64,000 nt of DNA, taken from NCBI GenBank assembly GCA_024707075.1, contig JANQAK010000001.1:1634001-1698000 (forward strand). The letters are read 5' to 3'. The position numbers and the translations under genes are program-made. The stretch is from Afipia sp. GTDB lineage: Bacteria; Pseudomonadota; Alphaproteobacteria; Rhizobiales; Xanthobacteraceae. This document shows positions 1 to 9,338 of the stretch, in pieces; positions within the stretch are counted from its first letter, which is position 1; every line of letters starts with the position of its first letter. Below the pieces are notes generated by a model, which did no database searches, was not told the DNA's origin, and worked only from the letters and a program-made list of their open reading frames with translations.

Positions 1-231
1 CTTCCTGGATTTCTTCTTCTTCGCCTTCTTGGCTTTGGGAGCCTTCACGGCCTTCGAGATGTCGTCGATCTCGGCCTTGGCGACGTGCTTCACGATCGAC
101 TTGATCGTGCTCTTGGCGGACGCCTTGCTCTTGTACCCTTCCGAAGCGAACACTTTCTCGCCGTTCGAGGCCTTGAAGCGGAAACGGAATTCTCCAGCCT
201 TGTCTTTGTAGATTTCAAACTTGTAGGCCAT
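1..231 (-). CDS. YegP/DUF1508 family protein (3' end outside window)
   Basis: The frame is open from an ATG at 231 to the window edge (77 codons), so the C-terminus is missing. The protein starts MAYKFEIYKDKAGEFRFRFK and continues with an ASNGEKVFASEGYKSKASA stretch, the pattern of the small YegP (UPF0339/DUF1508) fold, where one repeat forms a compact beta-beta-alpha unit. The visible C-terminal part is a lysine/alanine-rich tail (KAPKAKKAKKKKSRK), which suggests nucleic-acid or surface charge binding, but no role is established for the family. A GAGAG ribosome-binding sequence lies just upstream of the ATG. It is transcribed away from the large non-coding region at 232-1090. Confidence 0.75.
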   Translation of the reverse strand, partial: MAYKFEIYKDKAGEFRFRFKASNGEKVFASEGYKSKASAKSTIKSIVKHVAKAEIDDISKAVKAPKAKKAKKKKSRK

Positions 232-473
232 CACTCTCTCCGATGGTTGAAAATTTTGCAGGCGAACCAGACTCGGAGGATGCGCCCGAAGAGTCAAGCA
301 ACGCGCGCACTTTTCCCTCACTCGCGCATCGAGCAGATTCGGCTTGAACGGACGATGAACGGCGCAGGAAGCCGCGCGGCAGCGACGATGCGTTGTTATA
401 AACGAGCTTCCTCTGAACAATCATTTTCTCAGGAGTTGCAAGAGCCTGAAGCAATCCGGGAGATTGCTGTCTC

Positions 474-584
474 GTCATGGCGAGGAGCGCTTGCGACGAC
501 GCAATCCAGTTTGTCTTCGCGCGCGCCTTGACGTGATTTTGAGACCGGAAAAATCTGGATTGCTTCGCTTGCGCTCGCAATGAC
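474..584. repeat. Dispersed palindromic repeat (GTCATTGCGAGCG family)
   Basis: The outer arms read GTCATGGCGAGGAGCG and the complement of GCGCTCGCAATGAC, with inner arms GCAATCCAG and CTGGATTGCTTCGC. The same family recurs at 16020-16095 in this window. It is non-coding here. Confidence 0.75.
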
Positions 585-673
585 AAGCAGAAGCATTGTG
601 CACTTGTTCTGGATACGCGCATGCGAACACCTCCGCTTCAACGAGGGTGCGGACGACCCGGTCCCGTTTTCCG

Positions 674-902
674 TCTCTCGTTGCAGAGAGAATGGAGCGC
701 CGGGAGGCGCCAGAGTGCTTGCGAGGCACTCTTCGACGAACCCTTGCGAGAGGTTCGTCCGCGAGCCTGACGAGAGCGGGTTGCGAGTCCGTCTCGCGAG
801 GCGCGCGCGTTCCGCAGCGAGAAGGTTTGCGAGGCCTTCCGCCCGAACGCTGCGCCTCCCGGCGCTCCACCTGACCGCGCCCGTCATGAGCGGGTGGCGG
901 TC
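674..902. ncRNA. Candidate structured RNA: hairpin array with repeated TTGCGAG heptaloops
   Basis: An 18-bp perfect outer helix (693-710 with 852-869) encloses four hairpins with unrelated stems and the same loop TTGCGAG: 712-732 (7-bp stem), 735-759 (8-bp stem, loop with one extra base each side), 774-795 (stem with one bulge), and 821-839. A further hairpin precedes (674-691, loop GTTGCA) and another follows (873-902, loop TCATGAG). The fourth hairpin can extend through 814-819/848-853, which competes with the base of the outer helix. Different stems with a constant loop are what selection on an RNA, or on a protein-bound DNA cruciform, would leave. G-U closures at 780/788 and 826/834 favour the plus strand, but 743/751 favours the minus strand, so the transcribed strand is open. 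I do not recognise a known RNA family. Confidence 0.4.
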
Positions 903-1090
903 TCCGTTTGTCGCCGACGTCATGATCGCGGCGGCAAGCAGATGGAAATAGGAAAATAATCATATTACATGATCTGCGTCAAGAGCGCTCGGGAGAATCC
1001 TGCCGACACATGCGATTTGCGAAAAGCCTTTACGCAATCTTCAAGCGATACCCGCTATCGCAGACAGGAATCAGAAGAGGAATGGGCTGA

Positions 1091-2332
1091 ATGCGTATCG
1101 CGCGTCGGATCATCATTGCGACTGCAAGCATCGCTCTTTTTCATCTGACGGCGGGTGCCGCGACGGCGGCGTCCATCCCGGCCGGTCCCGCGGGCGACGC
1201 GTTCTACACGCCGCCATCGCCGCTGCCGAAGGGGCCGCGCGGTTCGGTGATCTGGACGCGTCCGCTCGACGGCACCATGGCGCTGCCGAGTGCAAAGACG
1301 AACGCGCTGGTTCTCTATCGCTCGACCGGCGCGAAGGGTGGCAGTGTCGCCGTGTCCGGCACCTTGTCGATTCCGCAGGGAGAGGCGCCGCGCGGCGGCT
1401 GGCCGGTGATCGTCTGGACCCACGGGACGATCGGTCTTGCGCCGATCTGCGCGCCGTCACGCGATACCGACAGCGGCCTGGAACACCACTATGTCGCCGT
1501 CATGCGCACACTGCTCGATGGCTTCGTGAAGAAGGGCTATGCCGTCGTCGCCACCGACTACGAAGGCCTCGGCACGCAGGGTGACCAGCCGTATCTGCAG
1601 GGCGTGCCGACCGCCCGCAACGCCCTCGACATGCTGGACGCCGCGCACGCGATCGAGCCGAAGATCGGCAAGCGCTATGCGGTGGCGGGCCACTCGCAGG
1701 GCGGGCAGGTCGATCTGTTCGCGGCGGCCATCGGACCGTCCTATGTTCCGAAATTCAAACTGGTCGGCAATGTCGCCTTCGCGCCCGGCTCGCATATCGC
1801 GGACCGTGTGAAGCTGGTGATGTCCTCGGCGAAGACCGAGCTGTCGCTGCCTTACGTTCTCTACGTGCTCCGGTCCTATGCGCAAGCCGATCCGAAGATC
1901 GATCTCAAGCGCATTCTCACGCCCGAGGCGCTGTCGCATCTGCCGGACCTGTTCCAGGGCTGCATGACGCAATCGCTGACGAAGGGATATTGGTCGACCG
2001 CCATCGCGAAGGACCAGTTCGTCGCCAAGCCGGATCTGCGCGCGTTTCTCAAGATGACGCGGCAGAACGAGCCGGGCCATCTGCGCATCAAGGCGCCGAC
2101 CATCATCATGCAGGGGACGGCCGACATCACCGTGCCGCCGACGGATACCGACAGTCTGGCGCGCCAGCTCTGCGCGGGCGGCAACAGGCTCGAGTACCGG
2201 CCGGTCGCCGGCGTAGACCACGACGGTTCGATGGTGAAGGGCGGAGCCGACGCGGTGGCTTATGTCGATGCCCGGTTCAGGGGCGAGAGGGCGGCGAGCA
2301 ATTGCCGCGCGCTGCCAAAGGCGGGGAAGTAG
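1091..2332 (+). CDS. Exported alpha/beta hydrolase, secretory-lipase-like
   Basis: A 413-residue protein with an N-terminal signal peptide (about residues 1-27, ending TAGAATAA). The alpha/beta-hydrolase nucleophile elbow is GHSQGG with Ser202. The likely acid is Asp345 in MQGTADITVPP and the likely base is His377 in VAGVDHDGS, so a full catalytic triad is present. WTHGTIG at about 109-115 is the usual oxyanion-hole loop. Length and the Ser/Asp/His spacing fit the secretory lipase/prolyl-oligopeptidase-like group, so an exported esterase or lipase is likely; the substrate is unknown. The start at 1091 is the first ATG before the signal peptide. It ends tail-to-tail with lepA, 22 bases away. 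Confidence 0.8.
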   Translation: MRIARRIIIATASIALFHLTAGAATAASIPAGPAGDAFYTPPSPLPKGPRGSVIWTRPLDGTMALPSAKTNALVLYRSTGAKGGSVAVSGTLSIPQGEAPRGGWPVIVWTHGTIGLAPICAPSRDTDSGLEHHYVAVMRTLLDGFVKKGYAVVATDYEGLGTQGDQPYLQGVPTARNALDMLDAAHAIEPKIGKRYAVAGHSQGGQVDLFAAAIGPSYVPKFKLVGNVAFAPGSHIADRVKLVMSSAKTELSLPYVLYVLRSYAQADPKIDLKRILTPEALSHLPDLFQGCMTQSLTKGYWSTAIAKDQFVAKPDLRAFLKMTRQNEPGHLRIKAPTIIMQGTADITVPPTDTDSLARQLCAGGNRLEYRPVAGVDHDGSMVKGGADAVAYVDARFRGERAASNCRALPKAGK

Positions 2333-2354
2333 GGCGGATGCTGGCCGGAGACGC

Positions 2355-4160
2355 TCAACTATCCACCTTCAGCGCGGCGATGAAGGCTTCCTGCGGGATG
2401 TCGACCTTGCCGAACTGTCGCATCTTCTTCTTGCCTTCCTTCTGCTTCTCCAGAAGTTTGCGCTTGCGGCTGATGTCGCCGCCGTAACACTTCGCGGTGA
2501 CGTCCTTGCGCAGCGCGCGCACCGTCTCGCGGGCGATGATCTTGCCGCCGATCGCCGCCTGGATCGGAATCACGAACATATGCGGCGGGATCAGTTCCTT
2601 CATCTTCTCGACCATGGCGCGGCCGCGGCCTTCGGCGCGGGTGCGATGGACCAGCATCGACAGCGCATCCACCGGCTCGTTGTTGACGAGGATCTGCATC
2701 TTCACCAGATCGGCCGGCTTGTAGTCGGTGAGGTGATAGTCGAACGAGGCGTAGCCCTTCGAGACGGACTTGAGGCGGTCGTAGAAATCGAACACCACCT
2801 CGTTGAGCGGCAGCGCGTATTTCACCATGGCGCGGGCGCCGACATAGGTCAGCTCGATCTGGTTGCCGCGCCGCTCCTGACACAGCTTCAAGACGCTGCC
2901 GAGATAGTCGTCGGGCGTCAGGATCGTGGCCTCGATCCATGGCTCGTGAATCTCGGCGATCTTCACCACGTCCGGCATGTCGATCGGATTGTGGATCTCG
3001 ATCTCGCTGCCGTCGGTGAGGTGCATCTTGTAAATGACCGACGGCGCGGTGGCGATCAGGTTGAGATTGAATTCGCGGGAGAGCCGCTCCTGGATGATTT
3101 CCAGATGCAAGAGGCCGAGGAAGCCACAGCGGAAACCGAAGCCGAGCGCGGCGCTGGTCTCCATCTCGAACGAGAAGCTCGCATCGTTGAGGCGCAGCTT
3201 GCCCATCGCCGCGCGCAGCGTCTCGAAGTCGTCGGCGTCTACCGGGAACAGGCCGCAGAACACCACCGGCACCGCGGGCTTGAAGCCCGGCAGCATCTCG
3301 GTGACCGGTTTGCGGTCGTCGGTGATGGTGTCACCGACGCGGGTGTCGGCGACCTCCTTGATCGCGGCGGTGATGAAGCCGATCTCACCGGGGCCGAGTT
3401 CGTCGACCTGCGTCATCTTCGGCGTGAAGTATCCGACGCGCTCGACATCGTAGGCGGCGCCGGTGCCCATCATGCGGATGCGCGAGTTCTTCTTCATCAC
3501 GCCGTCGACGACGCGAATGAGCACGACGACGCCGAGATAAACGTCGTACCAGCTATCGACCAGCAGCGCCTTCAGCGTGGCATCGCGGTCGCCCTTCGGC
3601 GGCGGCAGGCGGGTGACGATGGCTTCCAGCACGTCGGGAATGCCCAAGCCTGTCTTCGCGGAGATCATCACCGCGTCGGAGGCGTCGATGCCGATCACAT
3701 CCTCGATCTGCTGCTTGACCTGATCGGGTTCGGCGGCGGGCAGATCGATCTTGTTGAGCACCGGCACGATCTCGTGGCCGGCATCGAGCGCGTGATAGAC
3801 GTTGGCAAGCGTCTGGGCTTCCACGCCCTGCGAGGCGTCCACCACCAGCAGCGAGCCTTCGCAGGCCGCCAGCGAGCGCGAGACCTCGTAGGCGAAGTCG
3901 ACGTGGCCCGGCGTGTCCATCAGGTTGAAGATGTAGCTCTTGCCGTCCTTCGCCTTGTAATTGAGACGGACGGTCTGCGCCTTGATGGTGATGCCGCGCT
4001 CGCGCTCGATGTCCATCGAATCGAGCACCTGCTCCTTCATCTCGCGCGCCTCCAGCCCGCCCGTGGTCTGGATCAGGCGGTCGGCCAGCGTCGATTTGCC
4101 ATGGTCGATATGGGCGACGATGGAGAAGTTGCGGATGTTGGAAATAGGGGTGGTTGTCAT
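2355..4160 (-). CDS. lepA: Elongation factor 4 (LepA), ribosome back-translocase
   Basis: A 601-residue translational GTPase that acts on the 70S ribosome and is proposed to remodel or back-translocate stalled complexes. The G1 motif is AHIDHGKS (residues 16-23), the switch II motif is DTPGHVDF, and NKIDLP is the G4 motif. The LepA-specific C-terminal domain is present and ends with basic residues ([20 protein letters not shown]). The length matches the usual 598-603 residues. I chose the ATG at 4160 ([20 protein letters not shown]) because the 26 residues encoded upstream look non-coding and would overlap the divergent promoter region. Confidence 0.97.
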   Translation of the reverse strand: MTTTPISNIRNFSIVAHIDHGKSTLADRLIQTTGGLEAREMKEQVLDSMDIERERGITIKAQTVRLNYKAKDGKSYIFNLMDTPGHVDFAYEVSRSLAACEGSLLVVDASQGVEAQTLANVYHALDAGHEIVPVLNKIDLPAAEPDQVKQQIEDVIGIDASDAVMISAKTGLGIPDVLEAIVTRLPPPKGDRDATLKALLVDSWYDVYLGVVVLIRVVDGVMKKNSRIRMMGTGAAYDVERVGYFTPKMTQVDELGPGEIGFITAAIKEVADTRVGDTITDDRKPVTEMLPGFKPAVPVVFCGLFPVDADDFETLRAAMGKLRLNDASFSFEMETSAALGFGFRCGFLGLLHLEIIQERLSREFNLNLIATAPSVIYKMHLTDGSEIEIHNPIDMPDVVKIAEIHEPWIEATILTPDDYLGSVLKLCQERRGNQIELTYVGARAMVKYALPLNEVVFDFYDRLKSVSKGYASFDYHLTDYKPADLVKMQILVNNEPVDALSMLVHRTRAEGRGRAMVEKMKELIPPHMFVIPIQAAIGGKIIARETVRALRKDVTAKCYGGDISRKRKLLEKQKEGKKKMRQFGKVDIPQEAFIAALKVDS

Positions 4161-4312
4161 GGGCGCGGGATAGCATTGACGCTTCCAAGCGGCAACAAAA
4201 TTGGGCTGTTCCGGGGCTGACTTCCGCAGAAATCGCAATGATTTGCTGTTGCCGTCAGCGGCGCTGCGCTGCTAGCAACCATCAGCGATCACAGCCGACA
4301 CGGGTCACTGGA

Positions 4313-6025
4313 ATGTCAGAGGTTTCATCGACGCAGACCGGGCGCAGAACCGGAAAAAATCCCGGCCCGCGCACCGGACTGCGATCCCGGCAGAAGGCGC
4401 GGCTGCGCCATGTGCCCGTCACCCGCCGCGTGGCGGCGTGGATCGCGGCGGTGGCGCACGATCCGGCAACTTCGCTCAAGTTCGTCATCGGCTTCGCCGT
4501 CGCCCACACGCTGCTCTGGACCATCATCCTCACGGCGCTGAAGGGCGCGCAGGACATCCACATGGATGTTGCGGAGGCCTATGCCTGGGGCCAGAAATTC
4601 CTGCTCGGCTACGGCAAGCATCCGCCGCTGGCGGGCTGGGTCGCCGGCGTCTGGTTCAGGATCTTCCCCGTCACCGACTGGGCGACCTATGCGCTGGCGA
4701 TGACGGTGACGGGCATCGGGCTGGTGATCTGCTGGCTGATCGCGGTGCGCGTGGTCGATCACCGCCGCGCCATGTTCACGGTGGCGATGCTGGCGCTCTA
4801 TCCGGTCTTTACCTTCAAGGGCTTCAAGTACAATCCCGACCTGTTGCAACTCGTGACCCTGCCGCTGGTCGTGCTGGCTTATCTGAACGCGTTCGAGAAA
4901 CGCGACGTGCGCTCCGGCATCTGGCTCGGCCTCGCGGCGGCGCTGGCGCTGATGACGAAATACTGGGTGCTGACCATGATCGGCGCGGTCGGTCTCGCAG
5001 CACTGATTCATCCGGACCGGATGCGATTCCTGCGTTCGCCCGCGCCATGGGTGGCGTTCGTCGCGTGCTTCGCCGGGATGCTGCCGCATCTGTGGTGGCT
5101 GAAGCAGGCGGATTTCCTGCCGCTGATCTATGCCGACGATGTCTATGGTGGGCGGACCTTCGGCACCACGCTGCGGCTGGCGTCGGTCTATCTGGCGCAC
5201 AACATCGGGCTGCTGCTGATCCCTGTCGCCTTCGCGGCCATCGCGCTGGCGTGGAAGCTGCAATGGTGGAAATCCATCCGCCGCAAGGGCGTTATCCGCG
5301 AGGTTGCCGACTCGGTGCAGCGGCCGTGGATGCGCGGCTCCAATCCCGGCGTGTATCTGACGCAGGCGCGCCACATCTGGATCATCCAGATCATCGTCGG
5401 CCTGGTGCCGCCGCTCGCGGGATTGGCGTTCGGCATCTACATGAAGACCGATTGGGGAATTTCGCTGTTCTTCCTGGTGCCGCTGGCGCTGGTCGCGATT
5501 CCTGCACTGCGCGTGACGCAGATGGCGCTGATCCGGCTGATGGTCATGTGGCTGGCGTTCACGCTGGTGATGCTGCTGATCTCGCCGATCATCGCAGCGC
5601 AGACGGTGCGGCGCGACGGCGAGGCGGGCGTGCCGTTCACGCCGAAGTCGGAATTCGCGTTGCAACTGACTGAAGCATGGCGTGCGCGGTTCAACACCCG
5701 CTGGGCCGTGATCGCGGGCACCACCGAAGTCGGCGAGCCGCTGACGTTCTACAGCCCCGATCATCCTGCGCCGTTCACGCCGCGCGAGATCTGGGCCTCG
5801 GGCCTGACCAGCCTGGAAGCAGCGATGCGGCTCGGCTTCATCGGCATCTGCGATCCGAGGGACAATCAGATCCAGATTTGCGAAAAGTGGATGAACGACA
5901 CCGTGCCGAACGCGGAGCGCTTCGATCTCACCTCGCGGCGCTATTTCCACGGCAAGGCCGGTCCGGCGGTGAAGTGGAAAATCTGGATCAAGGGTCCGGA
6001 AAAGGCGGACGAGGACGAGAAGTGA
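4313..6025 (+). CDS. ArnT/GT39-like membrane glycosyltransferase
   Basis: A polytopic membrane protein of about 570 residues with roughly 10-12 hydrophobic segments. The first extracytoplasmic loop has QDIHMDVAEAYAWGQ, the acidic motif expected in GT39/GT83 enzymes that use polyprenyl-phosphate sugars (Pmt/ArnT group). The next loop has GYGKHPPLAGW, a conserved H-P-P-L pattern of this superfamily. The C-terminal third is a soluble domain. It probably adds a sugar to lipid A or another envelope glycan on the periplasmic side; donor and acceptor cannot be read from the sequence. The ATG at 4313 is preferred to 4154 because the earlier start overlaps lepA and gives a non-native-looking N-terminus. 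Confidence 0.8.
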   Translation: MSEVSSTQTGRRTGKNPGPRTGLRSRQKARLRHVPVTRRVAAWIAAVAHDPATSLKFVIGFAVAHTLLWTIILTALKGAQDIHMDVAEAYAWGQKFLLGYGKHPPLAGWVAGVWFRIFPVTDWATYALAMTVTGIGLVICWLIAVRVVDHRRAMFTVAMLALYPVFTFKGFKYNPDLLQLVTLPLVVLAYLNAFEKRDVRSGIWLGLAAALALMTKYWVLTMIGAVGLAALIHPDRMRFLRSPAPWVAFVACFAGMLPHLWWLKQADFLPLIYADDVYGGRTFGTTLRLASVYLAHNIGLLLIPVAFAAIALAWKLQWWKSIRRKGVIREVADSVQRPWMRGSNPGVYLTQARHIWIIQIIVGLVPPLAGLAFGIYMKTDWGISLFFLVPLALVAIPALRVTQMALIRLMVMWLAFTLVMLLISPIIAAQTVRRDGEAGVPFTPKSEFALQLTEAWRARFNTRWAVIAGTTEVGEPLTFYSPDHPAPFTPREIWASGLTSLEAAMRLGFIGICDPRDNQIQICEKWMNDTVPNAERFDLTSRRYFHGKAGPAVKWKIWIKGPEKADEDEK

Positions 6026-6029
6026 GCGG

Positions 6030-6344
6030 CTAGCCCGCTTCTTCTTCACCAAACTTGTTGGCGAGCAGTTCGGTGATGGCGTCCATCGCCGCCTGCGCTT
6101 CGCGGCCGCTTGCCGTCACGGTGATCGACGTGCCGATTCCGGCCGAGAGCATCATCAGCCCCATGATCGAGGTGCCGCCGACGGTTTCGCCGTTGCGGGT
6201 CACGGTCAGTTCGGCGTCGAACTTTTCCGCCATCTGCACGAACTTCGCGGAGGCGCGCGCATGAAGGCCGCGCTTATTGATGATGGGAAGTTCACGGACG
6301 ATAACGCCGGGCCGCGCTGTCTGCTCGTCCGGCGCAGGGCTCAT
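6030..6344 (-). CDS. ptsH: HPr phosphocarrier protein
   Basis: A 104-residue HPr with a short N-terminal extension. The phospho-acceptor His28 lies in NKRGLHARAS, and the regulatory Ser59 lies in GGTSIMGLMML, the site used by HPr kinase/phosphorylase. Both are intact, so the protein can accept phosphate from enzyme I and be modified by the HprK encoded just upstream. The ATG overlaps the stop of the EIIA gene by 4 bases, so the two are translationally coupled. In this clade these proteins work as a regulatory PTS without a sugar permease; enzyme I is not in this window. Confidence 0.95.
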   Translation of the reverse strand: MSPAPDEQTARPGVIVRELPIINKRGLHARASAKFVQMAEKFDAELTVTRNGETVGGTSIMGLMMLSAGIGTSITVTASGREAQAAMDAITELLANKFGEEEAG

Positions 6345-6742
6345 TTTCCGGCGAGCACCCGGCTGGCGATCGTCACGTACTTGCGGCCGGCTTCCTGCGC
6401 GGCGGCGATCGCGTCCGGCAGCGGCTTGTCGTCGCGCACCTTGGCGAGCTTGACCAGCATCGGCAGGTTGATGCCGGCGAGAACTTCGACCTTGGGCCGG
6501 CTCATGCAGGAGATCGCAAGGTTCGACGGCGTGCCGCCGAACATGTCGGTGAGGATCGCAACGCCGTCGCCGCTGTCCACGCGCTTGACGGCTTCAATGA
6601 TATCGCTTCGACACAAATCGGCATCGTCTTCGGCGCCAATCGTGATCGATTCGATTTGTTTTTGCGGACCCATGACATGCTCGAGCGCCGCCTTGAATTC
6701 GTCGGCGAGACGCCCGTGGGTCACCAGTACTAGACCAATCAT
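6341..6742 (-). CDS. PTS EIIA component, mannose (ManX) type
   Basis: A 133-residue EIIA of the fructose/mannose-II superfamily. It starts MIGLVLVTHGRLADEF, with His9 as the phosphorylated residue, followed by the GDGVAILTDMFGGTPSN loop typical of the fold. No EIIB, EIIC or EIID genes are nearby, which suggests a signalling role rather than sugar transport: it takes phosphate from HPr. It sits between hprK and ptsH and overlaps ptsH by 4 bases. A gap of about 190 bases separates it from hprK and could hold a separate promoter. Confidence 0.92.
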   Translation of the reverse strand: MIGLVLVTHGRLADEFKAALEHVMGPQKQIESITIGAEDDADLCRSDIIEAVKRVDSGDGVAILTDMFGGTPSNLAISCMSRPKVEVLAGINLPMLVKLAKVRDDKPLPDAIAAAQEAGRKYVTIASRVLAGK

Positions 6743-6928
6743 TCAAAACTCCTCGCGGGCGCTTTTGATGCACCGCACGAAAGGGCCACATGTTGACCAT
6801 CCAGAGCCCCGGCGCAAGAGGGGATGTTGCCACGCACCCCCTTAAAAAGGGTGTCCGCGCTGGCTGTCGTCAGTGGCGAAGGTCCGGCTTATATGGCGAG
6901 TGGCCACCGTTCAGCAATCATCCGATGG

Positions 6929-7396
6929 TCACAAGTTCAGTTTTGAAACCTTAAGTTGTCGTAAGGAATGCCAGGACCAGCGGGAGGGGGCATGGCCTGC
7001 GGCCACCGGGATGCGCGGCAATTCCATCCCGGAGAGGCTGGTTTTCAAGGCTTTCGGCGGCGGCAGCCGTTCGGCGTCCGTGGCGTTCAAATCGACCACC
7101 AGTGCCACGGCACCCTCCGCAGCGAAGTCGAGGTCGCGGATTCCAAGGCCGCGAATCTCGATCTTTCCGGCCAGTTCCTTGACGCCCTGGACAAACAGCC
7201 TGCCGCCGCGCTCCGCCAGGCGAACACGGTCGTCACCGATCAGGGTGGCGGCGGGAAGCTGCCCGGCGCGCCCGGCCAGAATGAGATCGAACGCCAGCCG
7301 CGATTTGCCCGAGCCCGAAGGCCCGCGAATCAGCACGGCCTGATGCCCCACCAGCACCGCCGAGGCGTGGATGCTTGCGCTGTCGGTGGCCGTCAC
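6929..7396 (-). CDS. hprK: HPr kinase/phosphorylase, short alphaproteobacterial form
   Basis: A 155-residue protein that matches only the C-terminal catalytic domain of HprK; the N-terminal domain of Gram-positive enzymes is absent, as is usual in alphaproteobacteria. The P-loop is GPSGSGKS (residues 25-32), followed by LIGDDRV and a glycine-rich region with GLGIRDL. It phosphorylates HPr on Ser59. The start is 10 bases after the chvG stop, so it is almost certainly co-transcribed with chvI-chvG, linking envelope/acid sensing to PTS signalling. Confidence 0.93.
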   Translation of the reverse strand: MTATDSASIHASAVLVGHQAVLIRGPSGSGKSRLAFDLILAGRAGQLPAATLIGDDRVRLAERGGRLFVQGVKELAGKIEIRGLGIRDLDFAAEGAVALVVDLNATDAERLPPPKALKTSLSGMELPRIPVAAGHAPSRWSWHSLRQLKVSKLNL

Positions 7397-7406
7397 GCGC
7401 GGCGTC

Positions 7407-9233
7407 TCATATCGCGGGCAGCCGGACCACGAAGCGCGCGCCGGCGATGCGGGCGTCGCCTTCGGCGTCGACCGGGCCGGGACGGTTCTCGGCCCAGATG
7501 CGCCCGCCGTGGGCTTCGATGATCTGCTTGGAGATCGACAGTCCGAGACCGGAGTTCTGTCCGAAACCCTGCGCCGGACGGTCGGTGTAGAAACGCTCGA
7601 AGATCTTTTCCAGCGCGCCGGGACGGATTCCGGCGCCGTCGTCGTCTACCGTGATCTCGATTTCGGATTTGAGGCGGCGGCAGGTGATGCGCACCTTGCT
7701 GCCGGGGTGCGAGAACGACTGCGCGTTGCTGAGCAGATTGGCGATCACCTGACCGAGACGCGAGTCATGTCCCGGCACCGAGAACGTATCGCCGGGGCGG
7801 CCCTCGAAGCGGGCTTCCACGGTGACTTCGGTGCCGTGCTGGGTCTCGTTGGCGACCGTGGTCAGCGTGTTGAGCAGGCGGCGGATGTCCACCGGCTCGA
7901 CATCCTGCCGCTGCAATTCCGCATCGAGGCGGCTGGCGTCGGAAATATCGGAAATCAGCCGGTCGAGTCGGCGCACGTCGTGTTCGATAACGGCGAGCAA
8001 CCGCGAGCGGCTGTCGTCGGACTTCGCCAGCGGCAGGGTTTCGACCGCCGAGCGCATCGAGGTCAGCGGGTTCTTCAGTTCATGCGCGACGTCGGCGGCG
8101 AACCGCTCGATGCCCTCGATGCGGTTGTAGAGTGCATCGGTCATGGCGCGCAGCGCGCGCGACAGATGGCCGATTTCGTCGCCGCGCGAGGAGAAGTCCG
8201 GGATTTCCACGCGGGTCTGGATGCGGCGGCGGACGCGCTCGGCACTGTCGGCGAGACGGCGCATCGGGCCAGCAATGGTGCTGGCGAGCAGCAGCGACAG
8301 CACGATCATGACCACGGCGGCGATGCCGAACACTTTCAGGATCGCGAGTCGCTCGGCGGTGACCATCTGATCGATGTCGTCGCCCTGTGTGGACAGCATC
8401 AGCGCGCCGTGGACGGCGCGAAAGCGCTGCACCGGCACCGACACCGAGACGATCACCTCGCCGCGGTCGTTGATGCGCACCATGCTGGCTTTCTGGCCGT
8501 CGAGCGCCTGCTGCACTTCCTGATAGCCGTTGCCGTTCTCCGGTCCCAGTTCGCGATAGCGCGGCAGGTCGCCGCGATTGAGCCAGGTGCGGATCGCGAT
8601 CATGGTCTTCTCGGCGAAGCCCGGCTTCTCGGCCGTCGGCGGCGGCAGTTCGAAACGCAGCACGTCGCCGCGGCCGTAGAGATTGCGGCTGTCGAGCACC
8701 AGCACGCCGTCGCGGTCGTAGATGCGCGCACGGGTCTTGGTGGGCGAGATCAGCCGCCGCAGCACCGGCGCGACGCGCTCCGGATTGATGGGGAAGTCGA
8801 TGCTGGTGAGGGTTTCGTCGTTCGGGCCGTAGGTCTCGCCGGGCTTGAGATCGAGCAGCCGCTCCGGATCGACGGTGATGGCGTTGGTTTCGACGGTGGC
8901 GGAGGCGGCGATCGCGCCCGAGATGATTTCGGCCTGCACCAGCAGACTTTGCGCGCGGGCGTCGATCAGTCCGGCGCGGAACTGCGACAGATACAGGATG
9001 CCCGCGAGCATCGCGATCAGGCCGATCAGGTTCAACGACACGATGCGGCGGGTGAGGCTTGAGAACGTCAGTGCGACGAAGTAGCGGCCCGCGCGCCGGA
9101 TCAGGTCGCGCGGACTGCGCCAGCCCCGGACCGTTTCCTCGTCCGGCACAGCGTGTTCGTCCGACACCGGCGCAAGCGGCGGCGCGCCGAGTTCGGCATC
9201 GTCGTCGCGATCGTGCTGCGTTCGATCAAGCAA
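7407..9233 (-). CDS. chvG: Sensor histidine kinase ChvG (ExoS family)
   Basis: A 608-residue inner-membrane kinase. A cytoplasmic N-terminal tail is followed by TM1 (about 64-84), a periplasmic sensor domain (about 85-298), TM2 (about 299-320), a HAMP domain and the H-box FAADVAHELKNPLTS with His384. The ATPase part has the N-box NLLSNAQSF, the G1 box DDGAGI and the GLGLSI G2 box. ChvG/ExoS homologues respond to acid and host signals and control exopolysaccharide and virulence or symbiosis genes through ChvI. The gene lies about 105 bases downstream of chvI and 10 bases upstream of hprK. Confidence 0.95.
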   Translation of the reverse strand: MLDRTQHDRDDDAELGAPPLAPVSDEHAVPDEETVRGWRSPRDLIRRAGRYFVALTFSSLTRRIVSLNLIGLIAMLAGILYLSQFRAGLIDARAQSLLVQAEIISGAIAASATVETNAITVDPERLLDLKPGETYGPNDETLTSIDFPINPERVAPVLRRLISPTKTRARIYDRDGVLVLDSRNLYGRGDVLRFELPPPTAEKPGFAEKTMIAIRTWLNRGDLPRYRELGPENGNGYQEVQQALDGQKASMVRINDRGEVIVSVSVPVQRFRAVHGALMLSTQGDDIDQMVTAERLAILKVFGIAAVVMIVLSLLLASTIAGPMRRLADSAERVRRRIQTRVEIPDFSSRGDEIGHLSRALRAMTDALYNRIEGIERFAADVAHELKNPLTSMRSAVETLPLAKSDDSRSRLLAVIEHDVRRLDRLISDISDASRLDAELQRQDVEPVDIRRLLNTLTTVANETQHGTEVTVEARFEGRPGDTFSVPGHDSRLGQVIANLLSNAQSFSHPGSKVRITCRRLKSEIEITVDDDGAGIRPGALEKIFERFYTDRPAQGFGQNSGLGLSISKQIIEAHGGRIWAENRPGPVDAEGDARIAGARFVVRLPAI

Positions 9234-9338
9234 TGGCTGAACCGCCCGATTGTCTGGTTCGAGATCGGCGCATTATAGCACTAACCCATATGCGAGCGAC
9301 CCGTCATGCCGCCTCGCGGGCCGCGCCTGCCGGCGCGA

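Larger units (their letters stand above)
232..1090. other. Long intergenic region
   Basis: No convincing gene is present; the ORFs that cross it have no RBS and no recognisable protein pattern. It holds a palindromic dispersed repeat (474-584), the hairpin array (674-902) and an AT-richer stretch (about 945-1080) that probably carries the promoter of the hydrolase gene at 1091. Confidence 0.6.

Noticed and set aside
580-951. A 123-codon ORF in the hairpin-array region
   Set aside because: Composition and stems explain the open frames; there is no RBS or recognisable protein.
2262-4220. A 652-codon plus-strand ORF across lepA
   Set aside because: It is antisense to a fully conserved LepA; the His/Asp/Arg-rich translation is typical of an antisense high-GC shadow frame.
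4325-6052. A 575-codon minus-strand ORF across the glycosyltransferase
   Set aside because: Shadow frame opposite a membrane protein; low-complexity Arg/His/Gln composition and no motif.
7371-9062. A 563-codon plus-strand ORF across chvG
   Set aside because: Antisense to an intact ChvG with complete kinase motifs; no RBS or protein pattern.
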